From: an uncultured Pelagibacteraceae bacterium
Lineage (GTDB): Bacteria; Pseudomonadota; Alphaproteobacteria; Pelagibacterales; Pelagibacteraceae
DNA: 64,000 nt
Assembly (NCBI GenBank): GCA_902569405.1
Contig: CACFTX010000002.1
Span: forward strand, 1-64,000
Reading direction: 5' to 3'
Part shown: positions 53,667 to 64,000 of the stretch, in pieces
How the letters are laid out: each line of letters opens with the position of its first letter
Numbering within the stretch: the first letter of the stretch is position 1
Notes under the pieces: model-generated
What the model was told of the DNA's origin: nothing
What the model saw: the letters and a program-made list of their open reading frames with translations, nothing else
The model's database searches: none
Made by a program: the position numbers and the translations under genes

Positions 53667-55502
53667 TTATTCGTGAAAAAAGTTATATATCTTTTTTGCA
53701 ACTTTTTCCTCAACTCCTTCGACAGACTTAATTTCATCTAGACTTGCAGATTCTACAGCTCGAGCCGAGCCAAAGTGATTTAATATGGCTCTTTTTCTTA
53801 TAGATCCAATTCCACTAATTTGATCCAAAAGAGATCTGCTTATTGCTTTTTTTCTTTTTGCTCTATGAGCACTTATGGCAAATCTATGAGCCTCGTCTCT
53901 TAATCTTTGTAAAAAAAAGAGCGCAGGATCATTTTTAGAAAATTTAATTTTTTTTCCATTATGAAAGAATGTTTCGTCCCCTTTATTTCTCAATTCTCCT
54001 TTTGCGATAGCTATCATTGGTAAATCTTGCAATCCAAACTCATTTAATACTTCTTTAGCAGCCGAATACTGTCCTTTTCCACCATCAATTAAAAGTAAAT
54101 CAGGAAGGCTTAAATGGTTAGTCTTCTCAAGCAAAGCTCTTTTAAATCTTCTGCTTAAAACTTCTTTAATCATAGCGTAGTCATCTTGTTTTGCACCTTT
54201 TGATTTTATGTCAAATTTTCTATATCTTTTTTTTATAAAACCATCTTCACCAAAAGTGATCATAGCTCCAACGCTATTTGTTCCTTGCATATGGCTGTTA
54301 TCATAAACTTCAACTAAGCCAATGTTATTTTTAATATTAAATTTTTTATTTATTGATTCAAATAAATTTTTATTATTATTTGCTTCATAAAGTTTTCTAT
54401 CTAAAGCTTCCTTTGCATTTTTTTCGGCAAGAGAAACAACATTAGCCTTGGATCCTTTTTTTGCAATTGCAATTGAGATAGTTTTATTCTCTTTTGAACT
54501 TAATGTTTTTTCAATTAATTTTTTATCATTTATTTTATGATTTAAGATAACTAATTTTGGAACATTTTTATTTTCATAAAATTGCATTATAAATGAAGAC
54601 ATTATTTCAGAAATATTTTGCTCAGGGTCATGTTTAGGAAAATACGATTGATTTCCCCAATTTTGTTTGGATCTATAGAAAAATACTTGGATGCAAGTTT
54701 TTCCAGATTCCTTATATCCTGCCATTACATCAGCATCTACTAGGTTGGCTTCATTAATTTTTTGAGAAGATTGAATTATGTTTAATGATTTAATTCTATC
54801 TCTAAGCATTGAAGCTTTTTCAAAATCTAGCTTTTCACTTGCATCTTCCATTTGTTGAGATAAATTTTTTTGAATTTCTCTTGATTTTCCAGATACAAAT
54901 TTTATCACATCTTTAACTGAATTTTTGTACTCAAGCTCATCAACATATCCTACGCATGGTGCAGAACATCTTTTAATTTGGTATAAAATACATGGACGTT
55001 TTCTGTTTTTAAATGTGGAGTCATCACAGACTCTGATTTGAAATATTTTTTGTATCATTTTTATTGTCCAATTTGCAGAACCAGTAGATGCAAATGGACC
55101 AAAATAAAAACCGTCCTTATCTTTTTTTCCTCTATGTTTAATTACTTGGGGCCATTTATCTTTGCTTCCAATGTATATGAATGGAAATGATTTATCGTCT
55201 TTAAGTAAAATATTAAATTTTGGTCTAAATTTTTTTATTAAATTTGCTTCTAAAAGCAAAGCTTCACTTTCATTGGAAGTTGTTGTGATATCTATTTTAT
55301 GTGTTTGTGCCAACATTCTTTCCGTTCTAATAATATGGTTCTTTTCAGAAATATAACTCTTAAGTCTGTTGGGTAGGTTTTTTGCTTTTCCAACATAATG
55401 AACATCACCTTTATGATTTATCATTCTATAAACTCCAGGACTTTTAGGTATTAGTGAGAGTTCTTTTTTTATTACTTCTTTTCCAAGATCAGAGCTTTTC
55501 AT
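53667..55502 (-). CDS. uvrC: Excinuclease ABC subunit C
   Basis: UvrC makes both incisions in nucleotide excision repair. The start is put at ATG 55502 ([14 protein letters not shown]...), overlapping folB by 14 bp; an earlier ATG at 55532 is possible. The 611-residue protein has the GIY-YIG domain (PGVYRM...HYVGKAKNL), a UVR motif near 200, the endonuclease V-like domain ([18 protein letters not shown]) and tandem HhH at the C-terminus. Confidence 0.94.
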   Translation of the reverse strand: MKSSDLGKEVIKKELSLIPKSPGVYRMINHKGDVHYVGKAKNLPNRLKSYISEKNHIIRTERMLAQTHKIDITTTSNESEALLLEANLIKKFRPKFNILLKDDKSFPFIYIGSKDKWPQVIKHRGKKDKDGFYFGPFASTGSANWTIKMIQKIFQIRVCDDSTFKNRKRPCILYQIKRCSAPCVGYVDELEYKNSVKDVIKFVSGKSREIQKNLSQQMEDASEKLDFEKASMLRDRIKSLNIIQSSQKINEANLVDADVMAGYKESGKTCIQVFFYRSKQNWGNQSYFPKHDPEQNISEIMSSFIMQFYENKNVPKLVILNHKINDKKLIEKTLSSKENKTISIAIAKKGSKANVVSLAEKNAKEALDRKLYEANNNKNLFESINKKFNIKNNIGLVEVYDNSHMQGTNSVGAMITFGEDGFIKKRYRKFDIKSKGAKQDDYAMIKEVLSRRFKRALLEKTNHLSLPDLLLIDGGKGQYSAAKEVLNEFGLQDLPMIAIAKGELRNKGDETFFHNGKKIKFSKNDPALFFLQRLRDEAHRFAISAHRAKRKKAISRSLLDQISGIGSIRKRAILNHFGSARAVESASLDEIKSVEGVEEKVAKKIYNFFHE

Positions 55503-55914
55503 AGCTTCTTTTTTTAGAAATTTGTATACCAACTGATGAACAGTTTTCCATAATTTCTAATTTTTCTATTTGAAGATTTATTTTATCAATTCTTTTATCC
55601 TTAAACAGTTCATCAAAAACATCTTCGGCCAATGTTTCAAGAAAGTTATAATGTTTATTTTTTACTAGCTTCTTAATTAACTTTACAATTTTTGCGTAAT
55701 TAACAATTGATTTAATATCTTTATCATTTGAGGGTTTTTTATCTTCATAGTTAACTTCAAGAGTAAATTTTACTTTTTGAGTCTTTTCTTTTTCAAAATT
55801 GTAATAACCAAGCTTTAAATTTAACAATAAATCTTTAATTAAAACTTTTTTTTCGTAATTAAATAAACTCTTATTTTTATCTATCTTAACTATTTTAAGG
55901 TTGTTTTTTTTCAT
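55489..55914 (-). CDS. folB: Dihydroneopterin aldolase
   Basis: A 141-residue protein of the T-fold family. [31 protein letters not shown] and [15 protein letters not shown], in which the Glu is catalytic, match FolB. FolB splits dihydroneopterin in folate synthesis or epimerises related pterins. It overlaps the SDR gene upstream by 4 bp; that neighbour looks like a pterin reductase, which supports a shared pterin pathway. Confidence 0.85.
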   Translation of the reverse strand: MKKNNLKIVKIDKNKSLFNYEKKVLIKDLLLNLKLGYYNFEKEKTQKVKFTLEVNYEDKKPSNDKDIKSIVNYAKIVKLIKKLVKNKHYNFLETLAEDVFDELFKDKRIDKINLQIEKLEIMENCSSVGIQISKKRSYEKL

Positions 55915-56666
55915 TCTTTAGTTCCTATGATATCTGGTGTTTGCCAATTTAAATTTTGTCCACTATCAACAGCAAGGACTTGTCCAGTAATTGATCCGTT
56001 TTTAATAAAAAAGTCAACTGCATTACAAATTTCTGATACATTAACTTGTCTTTTTAAGGGAGTGGCTAAATATTGTTTTTTAAAATGTTTTTCACTTTGT
56101 CTTTTATTTTTAAGAGTTGGTCCTGGGGCAATCCCATTTACTCTTATTCTTGGTGCTAGGCTTATAGCACTAGTTTTGGTCATAGTATAGAGGCCCGTCT
56201 TACTTATTGTGTATGAGAAGAAAAATGGTGTCAATTTAAAAACTCTTTGGTCAATAATATTAATAATATTGTTATTTTCACCTCTAATATTTTTTGAAAA
56301 TTCTTTTGATAGTAATGCGGGTGCCCTTAAATTTGTTCTTAAATGACGCCCCCAGCTATCGGTAGTAAAATTTTTTAATTTATCATTTTCAAACAATGAA
56401 GCATTATTTATTAAACAATCAAAATATTTTAATTTTTTTTTACAAAATTTAACTATTTTTTTTAAATCAGTTTCTTTGCTAAGATCTCCCTTGATCAAGT
56501 ATACTATTGTTGAATTTTTTGATAATTTTTTTTTTAGATTTTCAGCATTTGATTTTGATTTATTATAATGAACTACTATCTCAACTCCAGGGCCAGACAA
56601 TTTATTTGCAATGGCTGCACCAATTCTGGTAGCGCCGCCAGTTATAATTATTTTTTTTGCTTTCAC
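55911..56666 (-). CDS. Short-chain dehydrogenase, pteridine-reductase-like
   Basis: A 251-residue SDR with TGGATRIG at the nucleotide site, NNAS and YxxxK (Tyr152, Lys156). The usual catalytic Ser is replaced by Asp139, 13 residues before Tyr152. In PTR1 of Leishmania an Asp takes this place with the same 13-residue spacing. Together with folB next door this suggests reduction of dihydropterins or folate (PTR1/FolM-like). Function is inferred. Confidence 0.75.
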   Translation of the reverse strand: MKAKKIIITGGATRIGAAIANKLSGPGVEIVVHYNKSKSNAENLKKKLSKNSTIVYLIKGDLSKETDLKKIVKFCKKKLKYFDCLINNASLFENDKLKNFTTDSWGRHLRTNLRAPALLSKEFSKNIRGENNNIINIIDQRVFKLTPFFFSYTISKTGLYTMTKTSAISLAPRIRVNGIAPGPTLKNKRQSEKHFKKQYLATPLKRQVNVSEICNAVDFFIKNGSITGQVLAVDSGQNLNWQTPDIIGTKE

Positions 56667-58819
56667 TTTTTTTTTCCTTTTTTAGCTCTTGTTCCCGGCA
56701 TTCCCATAGTAGATCTTCCTTTTGGATAAATTTTATTATTTAAACTATACTGTTTTACTTTAGGGTTAAGTGTAATCTCTAATTCAGTACTTTCAAGTTT
56801 TCTAATTTCATCTCTTATTTTTGCAGCTTCTTCAAATTCTAGATTTGACGCAGATTCTTTCATTTTTTTGTTTAAAACTTTTAAGTGTTTTTTTAGATTT
56901 CCACCAATATTTTCACCAGTTCCGACTTTTGTATAATCTTTTTCATAAACACTTTCTAATACATCACTAATTTCTTTTTTTATTGTTTTTGCGCTAATGT
57001 TATTTTTTTTATTGTATTTTAATTGAATATCTCTTCTTCTATTTGTTTCTTCAATAGCTTTATTAATACTTTTAGTTTTTTTATCAGCATATAAAATAAC
57101 TTTGCCATCCAAGTTTCTTGCTGCTCTTCCGATTGTTTGAATTAATGATCTTTCCGATCTTAAAAAACCTTCTTTATCAGCATCTAAAATTCCAACTAGT
57201 GCACACTCAGGTATATCCAATCCTTCTCTTAAAAGGTTAATCCCTACAAGAACATCAAATACACCCATTCTTAAATCTCTCATAATTTCAATTCTCTCAA
57301 GAGTGTCTATATCAGAATGCATGTATCTAACTTTAATTCCATTTTCATGAAGATATTCAGTTAAGTCTTCTGCCATTCGTTTTGTCAAAGTTGTAACTAA
57401 GACTCTATAATTCTTTTCAATTGTTTTTTTACATTCATGCATTAAATCATCCACTTGATTTTTTGCTGGCTTCACCTCAACAGGCGGATCAATTAACCCA
57501 GTTGGTCTAATTACTTGGTCAATATGTTTCCCTTTTACTTGCTCTAGTTCCCAAGGTCCTGGTGTTGCTGATACAAAAATTGTTTGAGTTCTCATCATAT
57601 TCCATTCTTCAAATTTAAGAGGTCTATTGTCCACACAAGAAGGCAACCTAAAACCGTATTCCGCAAGAGTGCTTTTTCTTGATCTATCTCCTTTAAACAT
57701 TCCATTTAGCTGAGGAACAGTTACATGACATTCATCTACAAATATTAAAGTATTATCAGGAAAATATTCAAATAGAGTAGGAGGTGGTTCACCAGGTTTT
57801 CTTCCAGATAAAAATCTAGAATAGTTTTCAATTCCAGCACAAGAACCTGTTGCTTCGATCATTTCTAAATCAAATTTAGTTCTTTCTTCTAAACGTTGAG
57901 CTTCAAGTAATTTATTTTGTTCTTTGTGTTTTTTGAGAGTTATTTCTAATTCTTTTTTAATATTTATTATTGCTTGCTCTATCGTGGGTTTTGGTGTGAT
58001 GTAATGGCTATTGGCATATATTTTAATTAAATTTAAATCTTTAACGAGATCTCCTGTTAAAGGATCGAATTCTTCTATTTTTTCTAATTTGTCACCAAAT
58101 AAACTTAGTCTCCAAGCACGATCTTCTAGATGTGAAGGAAAAATTTCCAAATATTCTCCTCTAGCTCTAAAAGTTCCCCTGAAAAAATTTTGATCATTTC
58201 TTTTATATTGCAGGTTAACTAATGATTTAATAATTTGCTCTCTATTATATTCAGAGTTTTTTTGAAGAGTTATAGTCATTTTACTATAAGCTTCGACTGA
58301 CCCTAATCCATAAATGCACGATACACTTGCTACTATTAAAACGTCATCTCTTTCTAAGAGAGACCTTGTTGCTGAATGCCTCATTCGATCTATTTGTTCA
58401 TTTATAGAAGCTTCTTTTTCAATGTAAGTGTCTGATCTAGGAACGTATGCTTCAGGCGTGTAATAATCATAGTAAGAAACAAAATATTCAACTGCGTTTT
58501 TGGGAAAAAAAGTTTTCATTTCTCCATAAAGTTGAGCTGCTAGAGTTTTGTTTGGAGCCAAAATCAAAGCAGGTCTATTTGTTTGTTCTATAACTTTTGC
58601 CATAGTAAAAGTTTTTCCAGAACCAGTTACCCCTAGAAGAACTTGGTTAAACTCACCTTTATTTGCGTTATTAACTAATTTTTTTATTGCTTCTGGCTGG
58701 TCTCCGGCGGGTTTAAAATCTGTTATAAGTTCAAATTTTTTGCCACCCTCAAGTTTTCCACTTATTTCTGGATTTTTACTTTGAATATCTGTAATTAAAT
58801 CTTGATAAGTATTTTGCAT
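56663..58819 (-). CDS. uvrB: Excinuclease ABC subunit B
   Basis: UvrB is the helicase-like damage verifier. The 718-residue protein has P-loop GVTGSGKTF (near 63), the beta-hairpin [18 protein letters not shown] box [17 protein letters not shown], the helicase motif QTIGRAARN and a C-terminal UVR coiled coil ([17 protein letters not shown]). It heads the block uvrB-SDR-folB-uvrC-pgsA, with 4-bp overlaps, and so brings two excision-repair subunits into one operon. Confidence 0.97.
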   Translation of the reverse strand: MQNTYQDLITDIQSKNPEISGKLEGGKKFELITDFKPAGDQPEAIKKLVNNANKGEFNQVLLGVTGSGKTFTMAKVIEQTNRPALILAPNKTLAAQLYGEMKTFFPKNAVEYFVSYYDYYTPEAYVPRSDTYIEKEASINEQIDRMRHSATRSLLERDDVLIVASVSCIYGLGSVEAYSKMTITLQKNSEYNREQIIKSLVNLQYKRNDQNFFRGTFRARGEYLEIFPSHLEDRAWRLSLFGDKLEKIEEFDPLTGDLVKDLNLIKIYANSHYITPKPTIEQAIINIKKELEITLKKHKEQNKLLEAQRLEERTKFDLEMIEATGSCAGIENYSRFLSGRKPGEPPPTLFEYFPDNTLIFVDECHVTVPQLNGMFKGDRSRKSTLAEYGFRLPSCVDNRPLKFEEWNMMRTQTIFVSATPGPWELEQVKGKHIDQVIRPTGLIDPPVEVKPAKNQVDDLMHECKKTIEKNYRVLVTTLTKRMAEDLTEYLHENGIKVRYMHSDIDTLERIEIMRDLRMGVFDVLVGINLLREGLDIPECALVGILDADKEGFLRSERSLIQTIGRAARNLDGKVILYADKKTKSINKAIEETNRRRDIQLKYNKKNNISAKTIKKEISDVLESVYEKDYTKVGTGENIGGNLKKHLKVLNKKMKESASNLEFEEAAKIRDEIRKLESTELEITLNPKVKQYSLNNKIYPKGRSTMGMPGTRAKKGKKK

Positions 58820-58846
58820 ATATTAAACAAAGTATTAGAATATTAA

Positions 58847-60990
<2,144 letters not shown>

Positions 60991-61011
60991 ATCAAAGCTA
61001 TATAGTAATTT

Positions 61012-61965
61012 ATGTCTAAATTAAAAGGGTTATTATTAACAGAAGGCATGCATGGAATGGTAAGCCAAGTTGAAGGATTAGCTAAAGCTTTAGACTTAGA
61101 TTTTATACACGAAAAAATTGAACTTAATAATTTTTGGAAATTTTTACCTCCAAAAATAACACCAGCAAAAAGTTTTGTTTTTAAAAACAAATTAGAAGAG
61201 TATTTTAATATTGTAATTTCATGTGGAAGAAAAAGCGTTATACCTTCAATATATTTAAAAAAAAAACATAAAAATAAAATTATTAATATTCATATTCAAG
61301 ATCCTAAAGTATCTTTAAAAAATTTTGATTTTGTTGTAGTGCCAGAGCATGATGGTTTAACGGGAAAAAATGTTCTAACCACTAAAGGTGCAATTCATTA
61401 TTTAACAAAAGATGAATTGGTTTTAAGTCAAAATTATCTTAAATCTAAAATAAATCCAAAAAAAAAGATAGTTTCATTTATTATTGGAGGTCCAAATAAG
61501 TATTACAGCTATAATGATAATGTAATGGATAACGTTTTTTTGAATATTAAGAAAAAATTTATACAAAATAATTATCAAGCTATCATTATACCTTCAATGA
61601 GAACCCCAGAAAAAATTATTGAAAAGGCTAAAAATTATTTTGACAATAATCAAATTATAATTTCAAATGTTGATAAAAAAGCCTATCTTTCTTCTTTACA
61701 GTTAGCAGACCATATTGTTGTAACTTGTGACTCTACCTCAATGATTTCAGAAGCATCTTTAACTGGCAAACCAATTTATGTTGCTCAAATGCCCGCTATA
61801 AAGAAAAATCATAGGTTTAAAGACTTTTTCAAGTTATTTGAGAGTTTAAATATTATTAAAAATCTTGGTGCGCCCATTGAGGACTGGAATTATCAAAAAT
61901 TAGATGAAACCCAAAGAATATCGAGTTATATAAAAGATAAAATTGAAAAACATGACTTTTCTTAA
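61012..61965 (+). CDS. ELM1-family protein (DUF1022, mitochondrial-fission-like)
   Basis: A 317-residue protein with the family features LLLTEGMHGMVSQVEGLA at the N-terminus, VIIGGPN-type FIIGGPNKYYSY near 160 and VTCDSTSMISEASLTGKPIYV near 240. The fold resembles GT-B glycosyltransferases. Its plant homologue ELM1 affects mitochondrial fission; the bacterial role is not established. It overlaps the next gene by 14 bp. Confidence 0.8.
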   Translation: MSKLKGLLLTEGMHGMVSQVEGLAKALDLDFIHEKIELNNFWKFLPPKITPAKSFVFKNKLEEYFNIVISCGRKSVIPSIYLKKKHKNKIINIHIQDPKVSLKNFDFVVVPEHDGLTGKNVLTTKGAIHYLTKDELVLSQNYLKSKINPKKKIVSFIIGGPNKYYSYNDNVMDNVFLNIKKKFIQNNYQAIIIPSMRTPEKIIEKAKNYFDNNQIIISNVDKKAYLSSLQLADHIVVTCDSTSMISEASLTGKPIYVAQMPAIKKNHRFKDFFKLFESLNIIKNLGAPIEDWNYQKLDETQRISSYIKDKIEKHDFS

Positions 61966-62614
61966 TTCAATATTAAATAAATCAAAAAAATCTGACACCC
62001 CTTTTGAGCACTGGGAATATAAAGATGCATTATCTGAAGAAGCAATAAAAGAAATAATAAGCGCTGATATAGCTGATATTAATGAACATAATTTAACATA
62101 TGATGGAACAAGAGCAATTGATGGAGGAGCGGCAGAATTTAGAGAAGGCATATCTTCTGGTGGCAAAGCTATAAAATTTAGATGTTTTATAACAAAAGAA
62201 AATGCTCAAAATTTTCCCAACCTAGTAAAATTTATCAAAGAATTACAATCAAAAGAAACTTGTCAAACAATTTCTAAATTAATTAAAAAAGATTTATCTA
62301 ATTCATATGTAAGAGTTGAGGTTATTTGTGATAGGAAAGGATTTTGGTTAAAACCTCACTGCGATATTAAGGAAAAAATTTTATCAGGTTTAATATTTGT
62401 TAACAATTTAAATGAGTCTGAAGATTTAGGAACAGATTTATATAATGAAAAATTAGAGAAAGTTAAAACTGTCCCATATAAAAATAATTATGGGTATTTT
62501 TTTACTAGCGGACCAAACACTTGGCATGGTATGGAAAAAAAAGAAATACTTAAAGAGAGACGTTGCTTGCAAGTAAATTACGTAACATTCCCAACAGACT
62601 GGAAAGTGGAGTAG
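61952..62614 (+). CDS. 2OG-Fe(II) oxygenase-like protein
   Basis: The start is set at ATG 61952 (MTFLNSILNK...); a TTG three codons earlier is also possible. The 220-residue protein has the facial-triad pattern His136-x-Asp138 (PHCDIK) with His192 (TWHGME), and a candidate 2-oxoglutarate Arg at 203/204 (KERRCLQVNY). Substrate is unknown. It overlaps the ELM1-family gene, suggesting co-expression and perhaps a common role in surface glycan or lipid modification, which is speculative. Confidence 0.65.
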   Translation: MTFLNSILNKSKKSDTPFEHWEYKDALSEEAIKEIISADIADINEHNLTYDGTRAIDGGAAEFREGISSGGKAIKFRCFITKENAQNFPNLVKFIKELQSKETCQTISKLIKKDLSNSYVRVEVICDRKGFWLKPHCDIKEKILSGLIFVNNLNESEDLGTDLYNEKLEKVKTVPYKNNYGYFFTSGPNTWHGMEKKEILKERRCLQVNYVTFPTDWKVE

Positions 62615-64000
62615 TTAAATATCTTGAAGTGAGGTTGCGGTAATTGTTTTTGTTTTTAGAGACCTGATGCCTTTTAAACAAGCTTGTGCTGTCGACATAT
62701 TAGTACAATAAGGAACTTTGTTTATTAGAGTTGCTCTTCTTAAGGCAATTGCATCATTAAGACGATGTTCGCTTTTTCCGCCTCCAGTATTAATTACTAA
62801 AGCAATTTTTTTTGAATTTAATATGTCAACAATATGTGGAGACCCTCCACTAACCTTATTTATCTTTTTGCATTTCATACCATGTTTGCGTATGAAGTTT
62901 GCTGTTCCTTCTGTAGCAGACAGTGTAAAATTTAATTTTAATAACTGTTTAGCTAAATCAACACCTTCTTTTTTGTGGCTGTTTTTTAGAGATATAAATG
63001 CTAGTCCTTTAGTGGGCAATGAATTTGCTGAAGCTATTTGACTTTTAGCATAAGCTAAACCAAAATCTTTATCTAATCCCATAACTTCTCCAGTTGATTT
63101 CATTTCAGGTCCCAGAAGCACATCTACACTTGGAAATTTATTAAATGGAAAAACAGCTTCTTTAACCGCATACATATTTTTATTTTTATTTTTTAAATTG
63201 AATTTAGATAATTTTTCTCCTGCCATTATTCTTGAAGCAATTTTAGCTAAAGGAATTCCTTTAGCCTTTGATACAAATGGAACCGTTCTACTTGCTCTTG
63301 GATTAACTTCAATAATGAAAATTTGATCTTTTTTTATTGCATACTGCACATTCATGAAACCTTTAACTTTTAATGCTAATGCTAATTTTTTTGTTTGACT
63401 TTTAATTTCTTCAATTAATTTTTTTTTAATAGCAATTGGAGGCAAACAACATGCAGAGTCACCAGAGTGTATACCTGCTTCTTCAATGTGTTGCATGATG
63501 CCAGCAACAAAAACTTCTTTGCCATCTGAAATAGCATCCACATCAACTTCCATTGCATTATTTATAAATTTATCAATTAAAATTGGATTATTTTCTCCAG
63601 CCTTAAATGCTTGTTCAACAAAGTCTTTTAGTTGGCTTTTTTCATAGACTATTTCCATTGCTCTTCCGCCTAACACATATGAAGGTCGAACCATTAAGGG
63701 TAATCCAATTTTTAAAGCGATTTTAATTGCCTCATTATAAGTTTTTGCGATACCACTTTTTGCTTGTTTTAGTTTTAGTTTTATTAATAGATTTCTAAAT
63801 CTATCTCTATCTTCGGCTAGATCGATAGATGAATATTGTGTTCCTATTATAGGCAGTGAATTTTGATGAAGAAATTTTGCTAATTTTATAGGAGTTTGTC
63901 CTCCAAATTGTGCAATTATTCCAATCAAATTTCCTTTTGATTTTTCCTTTAATATTATGTTGTAAACATATTCTTCTATTAGAGGTTCAAAATATAGTCT
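62615..64000 (-). CDS. carB: Carbamoyl-phosphate synthase large subunit, C-terminal part
   Basis: The gene runs off the right edge; the frame stays open to base 64000 (RLYFEPLIEEYVYN...). IIAQFGGQTPIKLA opens the second ATP-grasp half, which continues with MVRPSYVLGGRAMEIVY, GDSACCLPP and IIEVNPRASRTVPF. The last 130 or so residues form the MGS-like allosteric domain. CarB makes carbamoyl phosphate for pyrimidines and arginine. The 62615 end abuts the convergent oxygenase gene. Confidence 0.96.
   Translation of the reverse strand, partial: RLYFEPLIEEYVYNIILKEKSKGNLIGIIAQFGGQTPIKLAKFLHQNSLPIIGTQYSSIDLAEDRDRFRNLLIKLKLKQAKSGIAKTYNEAIKIALKIGLPLMVRPSYVLGGRAMEIVYEKSQLKDFVEQAFKAGENNPILIDKFINNAMEVDVDAISDGKEVFVAGIMQHIEEAGIHSGDSACCLPPIAIKKKLIEEIKSQTKKLALALKVKGFMNVQYAIKKDQIFIIEVNPRASRTVPFVSKAKGIPLAKIASRIMAGEKLSKFNLKNKNKNMYAVKEAVFPFNKFPSVDVLLGPEMKSTGEVMGLDKDFGLAYAKSQIASANSLPTKGLAFISLKNSHKKEGVDLAKQLLKLNFTLSATEGTANFIRKHGMKCKKINKVSGGSPHIVDILNSKKIALVINTGGGKSEHRLNDAIALRRATLINKVPYCTNMSTAQACLKGIRSLKTKTITATSLQDI

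Overview
The window is a dense, strongly AT-rich bacterial chromosome segment with the look of a SAR11 (Pelagibacterales) alphaproteobacterium. The reasons are the very small intergenic gaps, the many genes that overlap or abut, proteins rich in Lys, Ile and Asn, a CcrM-type methyltransferase, retinal-synthesis genes, and alphaproteobacterial gene orders (lgt-midA-pgeF, prs-rplY-pth-ychF, petABC, a split F0 operon with b and b'). This assignment is inference from gene content; no 16S rRNA gene is present. No gene-free stretch longer than 300 bases exists.

Layout. 1-4.9 kb: lipid A/Kdo synthesis and export (lpxL fragment, lpxK, waaA, msbA) plus ubiA. 4.9-8.3 kb: a mixed set (DUF2721, quinone oxidoreductase, haloacid dehalogenase, rsmE, SCO1). 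8.3-14.3 kb: cytochrome c oxidase block with two subunit III paralogues and heme O synthase. 14.3-18.7 kb: thrC, then a 2.1-kb accessory cassette with a small unknown gene and two HNH endonuclease genes, bracketed by a 37-bp perfect direct repeat and by inner 11-bp tandem repeats, then an NTF2-like gene and rnhA. 18.3-30.6 kb: a long minus-strand run, in transcription order DUF721, DsbA-like, a short SMC, F0 ATP synthase, crtI-crtB-crtY-blh, ispH, thrB, rnhA. 30.6-39 kb: mutY, a flavin monooxygenase, ccrM, rnhB, a uracil-DNA glycosylase-like gene, a TPR protein, ispE, tRNA-Gln and the CCA-adding enzyme. 39-43.5 kb: greA, hemF, trmL and the bc1 complex petABC. 43.5-49.5 kb: ychF, pth, rplY, prs, pgeF, midA, lgt. 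49.5-53.7 kb: ubiK, an EnvZ/OmpR pair with a PetP-like MarR regulator, ilvE, pgsA. 53.7-64 kb: uvrC, folB, a pteridine-reductase-like SDR, uvrB, an aminotransferase, trxB, an ELM1-family protein, a 2OG-Fe(II) oxygenase-like protein and the 3' part of carB.

Functionally the window carries an aerobic respiratory chain (bc1, oxidase, F0), the carotenoid-to-retinal steps that would serve a proteorhodopsin (the opsin gene is not here), isoprenoid genes (ispH, ispE), DNA repair (uvrB, uvrC, mutY, glycosylase), and housekeeping.

The best candidates for something undescribed are the repeat-bracketed HNH cassette after thrC, the 798-residue SMC with no visible hinge domain, and the cluster of GANTC sites in the leader of the gene for its own methyltransferase.
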